From JANYLN01 sp041687575 (GTDB lineage: Bacteria > Planctomycetota > Phycisphaerae > UBA1845 > JANYLN01): a stretch of 19,119 nt of DNA. The notes beneath the pieces were generated by a model, which worked only from the letters and a program-made list of their open reading frames with translations, did not search any database and had not been told where the DNA came from. Below, one piece after another: positions 18,005 to 19,119 of this stretch. The DNA lies in contig JAWLBS010000061.1 of assembly GCA_041687575.1 (NCBI GenBank), positions 1-19,119 on the forward strand, in the 5' to 3' direction. The position numbers and the translations under genes are program-made. Numbering within the stretch: the stretch's first letter is position 1; every line of letters begins with the position of its first letter.

Positions 18005-18346
18005 GCCGGATCTTATCATCGTAATAGGTTGGCCCCGTACCTCTATGGATTCTAGGCAGCCGATTCGATGTTGTGGGAACCGCACCCTCAAGTGCCACTC
18101 CCACCGCCGCGGCCCGACCCATCCGCCTCTGCACGCTTCGATCTGGCCGGGGGGACGACCGGCACCGCTCCCACTGGATCCCGATCATCATTTCGCTCGA
18201 AACCGGTAGTACGCGACCGCCCGCCCCGATGTTCACGACTCCATCCTGCAGAAACGAGCCGCGACCGTGAGGGAGCGGTAGACCCTCGGATGAGAGGCAA
18301 GCCCCTTTCCGAAGCACTACCCAAAGCCGCAAGACGCTTCCTCCGT
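18005..18346. other. Non-coding interval upstream of glgE
   Basis: About 340 bp between the glgE start and the stop of the TPR gene. It should hold the glgE promoter (candidate -10 TAGAAT at 18049-18054, minus strand; no good -35 at the usual distance). It also holds the third copy of the dispersed 38-bp element. Nothing gene-like was recognised. Confidence 0.5.
18244..18281 (-). repeat. Dispersed 38-bp element, copy 3 (inverted)
   Basis: On the minus strand it reads CTACCGCTCCCTCACGGTCG then CGGCTCGTTTCTGCAGGA, one base different from the copy at 8906-8943 about 9.3 kb away. The flanking bases do not match, so the element itself is the conserved unit. Confidence 0.85.
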
Positions 18347-19119
18347 CTACCGTGGGGCGACGGCAGCGGGCGGGGAATTGCCCTCGATCGCGGGCGAGAC
18401 TGGTTGCGTGGTGGGCATGGCAGAATTCGCGGCGCGGCCTTGCTGAAGCCATTGGGCGGCGGCTGCCCGCGCGGCATGGATCGAATCGATCTCCTCCGGC
18501 GAGAAGCGCCGCGGGTCCTGCTCCTGCCACCCCTCGTTCAGCCGCAAGGCGGTATCGTACTCGGCGATCGCCGCTTCGAGCATCTCGAGGCGGTAATCGG
18601 GTGGCGCCCCCATCCCGGCATAGAGGCGGGCGAGCCGCAGATGGCCGCTCGGCCAGTTCGGGTACCGCTGCACCGCCTCGCGCATCGCCGCCAGGGCCGC
18701 GACCGCCACGTTGTAATCCCGTGTAACACCGGCCAGTTCGGCCCGTGCCCAGGCAAGGTCGTTCAGGAGCATCGTATCGGCCGGCGACCGCGCGACGGCC
18801 TTTTCCAGCCACTCGACCGATCGCTCGAGAGCGGTCGCCTTGTGACGCGGATTGGCAGAGGCGATCCGCCGCCACACCTCCCCCAGCGCCGCACGCGGGG
18901 CCGGATCGAGCGGATCGGTCGCCGCCGCACGCCGCAGGGGCTCGACCGACTCCGCCCCGCGATTTGCCGCAAAGGCGTCCTTGGCCAGGCTCATCTGCCA
19001 GATCGACCGCAGCGGGGCAACCGACAGAACGATCACAACCACCCCCGCCACCGCCGCCAGCGCCGGCGCGGCCCATCGCTTCGCGGGCGACGCGGCCGGC
19101 GCACCGGCCGCCGCCTGCG
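18347..19119 (-). CDS. Membrane protein with TPR-like C-terminus (N-terminus off window)
   Basis: The last 256 residues of a gene entering from the right edge; the reading frame is open to the final base, so the GTG at 19051 is internal and not a start. The visible part has one membrane helix (ALAAVAGVVVIVLSVAPL), then a helical region from about residue 45 with the spacing and the A-x-x-x-Y/L-P pattern of tetratricopeptide repeats (for example ESVEPLRRAAATDPLDPAPR, LEKAVARSPADTMLLNDLAW, MREAVQRYPNWPSGHLRLAR, AIAEYDTALRLNEGW). The tail is rich in Pro, Thr and Ala. A final membrane helix followed by TPRs is the C-terminal layout of O-antigen ligase/Wzy-type polymerases with TPR tails, which is my best guess; a generic TPR membrane protein is equally compatible. 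It is read in the same direction as glgE, 340 bp upstream. Confidence 0.8.
   Translation of the reverse strand, partial: QAAAGAPAASPAKRWAAPALAAVAGVVVIVLSVAPLRSIWQMSLAKDAFAANRGAESVEPLRRAAATDPLDPAPRAALGEVWRRIASANPRHKATALERSVEWLEKAVARSPADTMLLNDLAWARAELAGVTRDYNVAVAALAAMREAVQRYPNWPSGHLRLARLYAGMGAPPDYRLEMLEAAIAEYDTALRLNEGWQEQDPRRFSPEEIDSIHAARAAAAQWLQQGRAANSAMPTTQPVSPAIEGNSPPAAVAPR

Noticed and set aside
19051..19076. Start codons for the TPR protein within the window (GTG 19051)
   Set aside because: The same frame stays open to the window edge and encodes the front of a membrane helix, so the real start lies outside.

Overview
The window looks like part of a GC-rich bacterial chromosome, most likely from a planctomycete (Phycisphaerae-like). 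This is an inference from four things: a HYExAFE-family protein (a family I recall as essentially planctomycetal), small secreted proteins and a propeller lipoprotein without assigned function, repeat-rich intergenic stretches, and the GlgE alpha-glucan gene set. No rRNA or other phylogenetic marker is present. A block of exactly 100 Ns (3258-3357) marks a scaffold join, so this is draft assembly sequence and the two sides of the join may not be true neighbours.

Left block (1-2896, all minus strand). Reading direction is right to left: a HYExAFE protein with a nuclease-like motif, three small exported or membrane proteins (67, 111 and 120 aa; the last two are diverged paralogues), biotin synthase BioB, and the N-terminal part of a beta-ketoacyl-ACP synthase cut by the window edge. 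Spacing is tight (13-54 bp) and most starts have good ribosome binding sites, so this may be one transcription unit.

Middle block (3358-7737, plus strand). A membrane protein built from three copies of a two-helix unit is followed by a strong hairpin. Then come a promoter-like site and a 795-aa lipoprotein with 13 Asp-boxes arranged as two seven-bladed propellers (GH74-like layout). A small cupin preceded by a symmetrical operator-like site and a small three-helix membrane protein end the block.

Right block (8120-19119, minus strand). In transcription order: the C-terminal part of a membrane/TPR protein (window edge), then glgE, a treS-maltokinase fusion, and glgB, with junctions of a few bases or less. 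Together these make a complete route from trehalose to maltose, maltose-1-phosphate, linear alpha-1,4-glucan and branched glucan. A DusB-like tRNA-dihydrouridine synthase and a two-helix protein with a small extracytoplasmic domain follow.

The longer non-coding stretches in the right half (7738-8119, 8690-9092, 10173-10553, 18005-18346) are packed with short repeat families: an 88-bp-period array, a dispersed 38-bp element present three times in the window, a composite ~66-bp array, and small microsatellites. No CRISPR array, tRNA, rRNA, transposase, phage gene or defence system was seen. The most unusual material is the repeat elements, the triplicated membrane protein, the paralogous small secreted pair and the HYExAFE protein rather than a clearly new multi-gene system.
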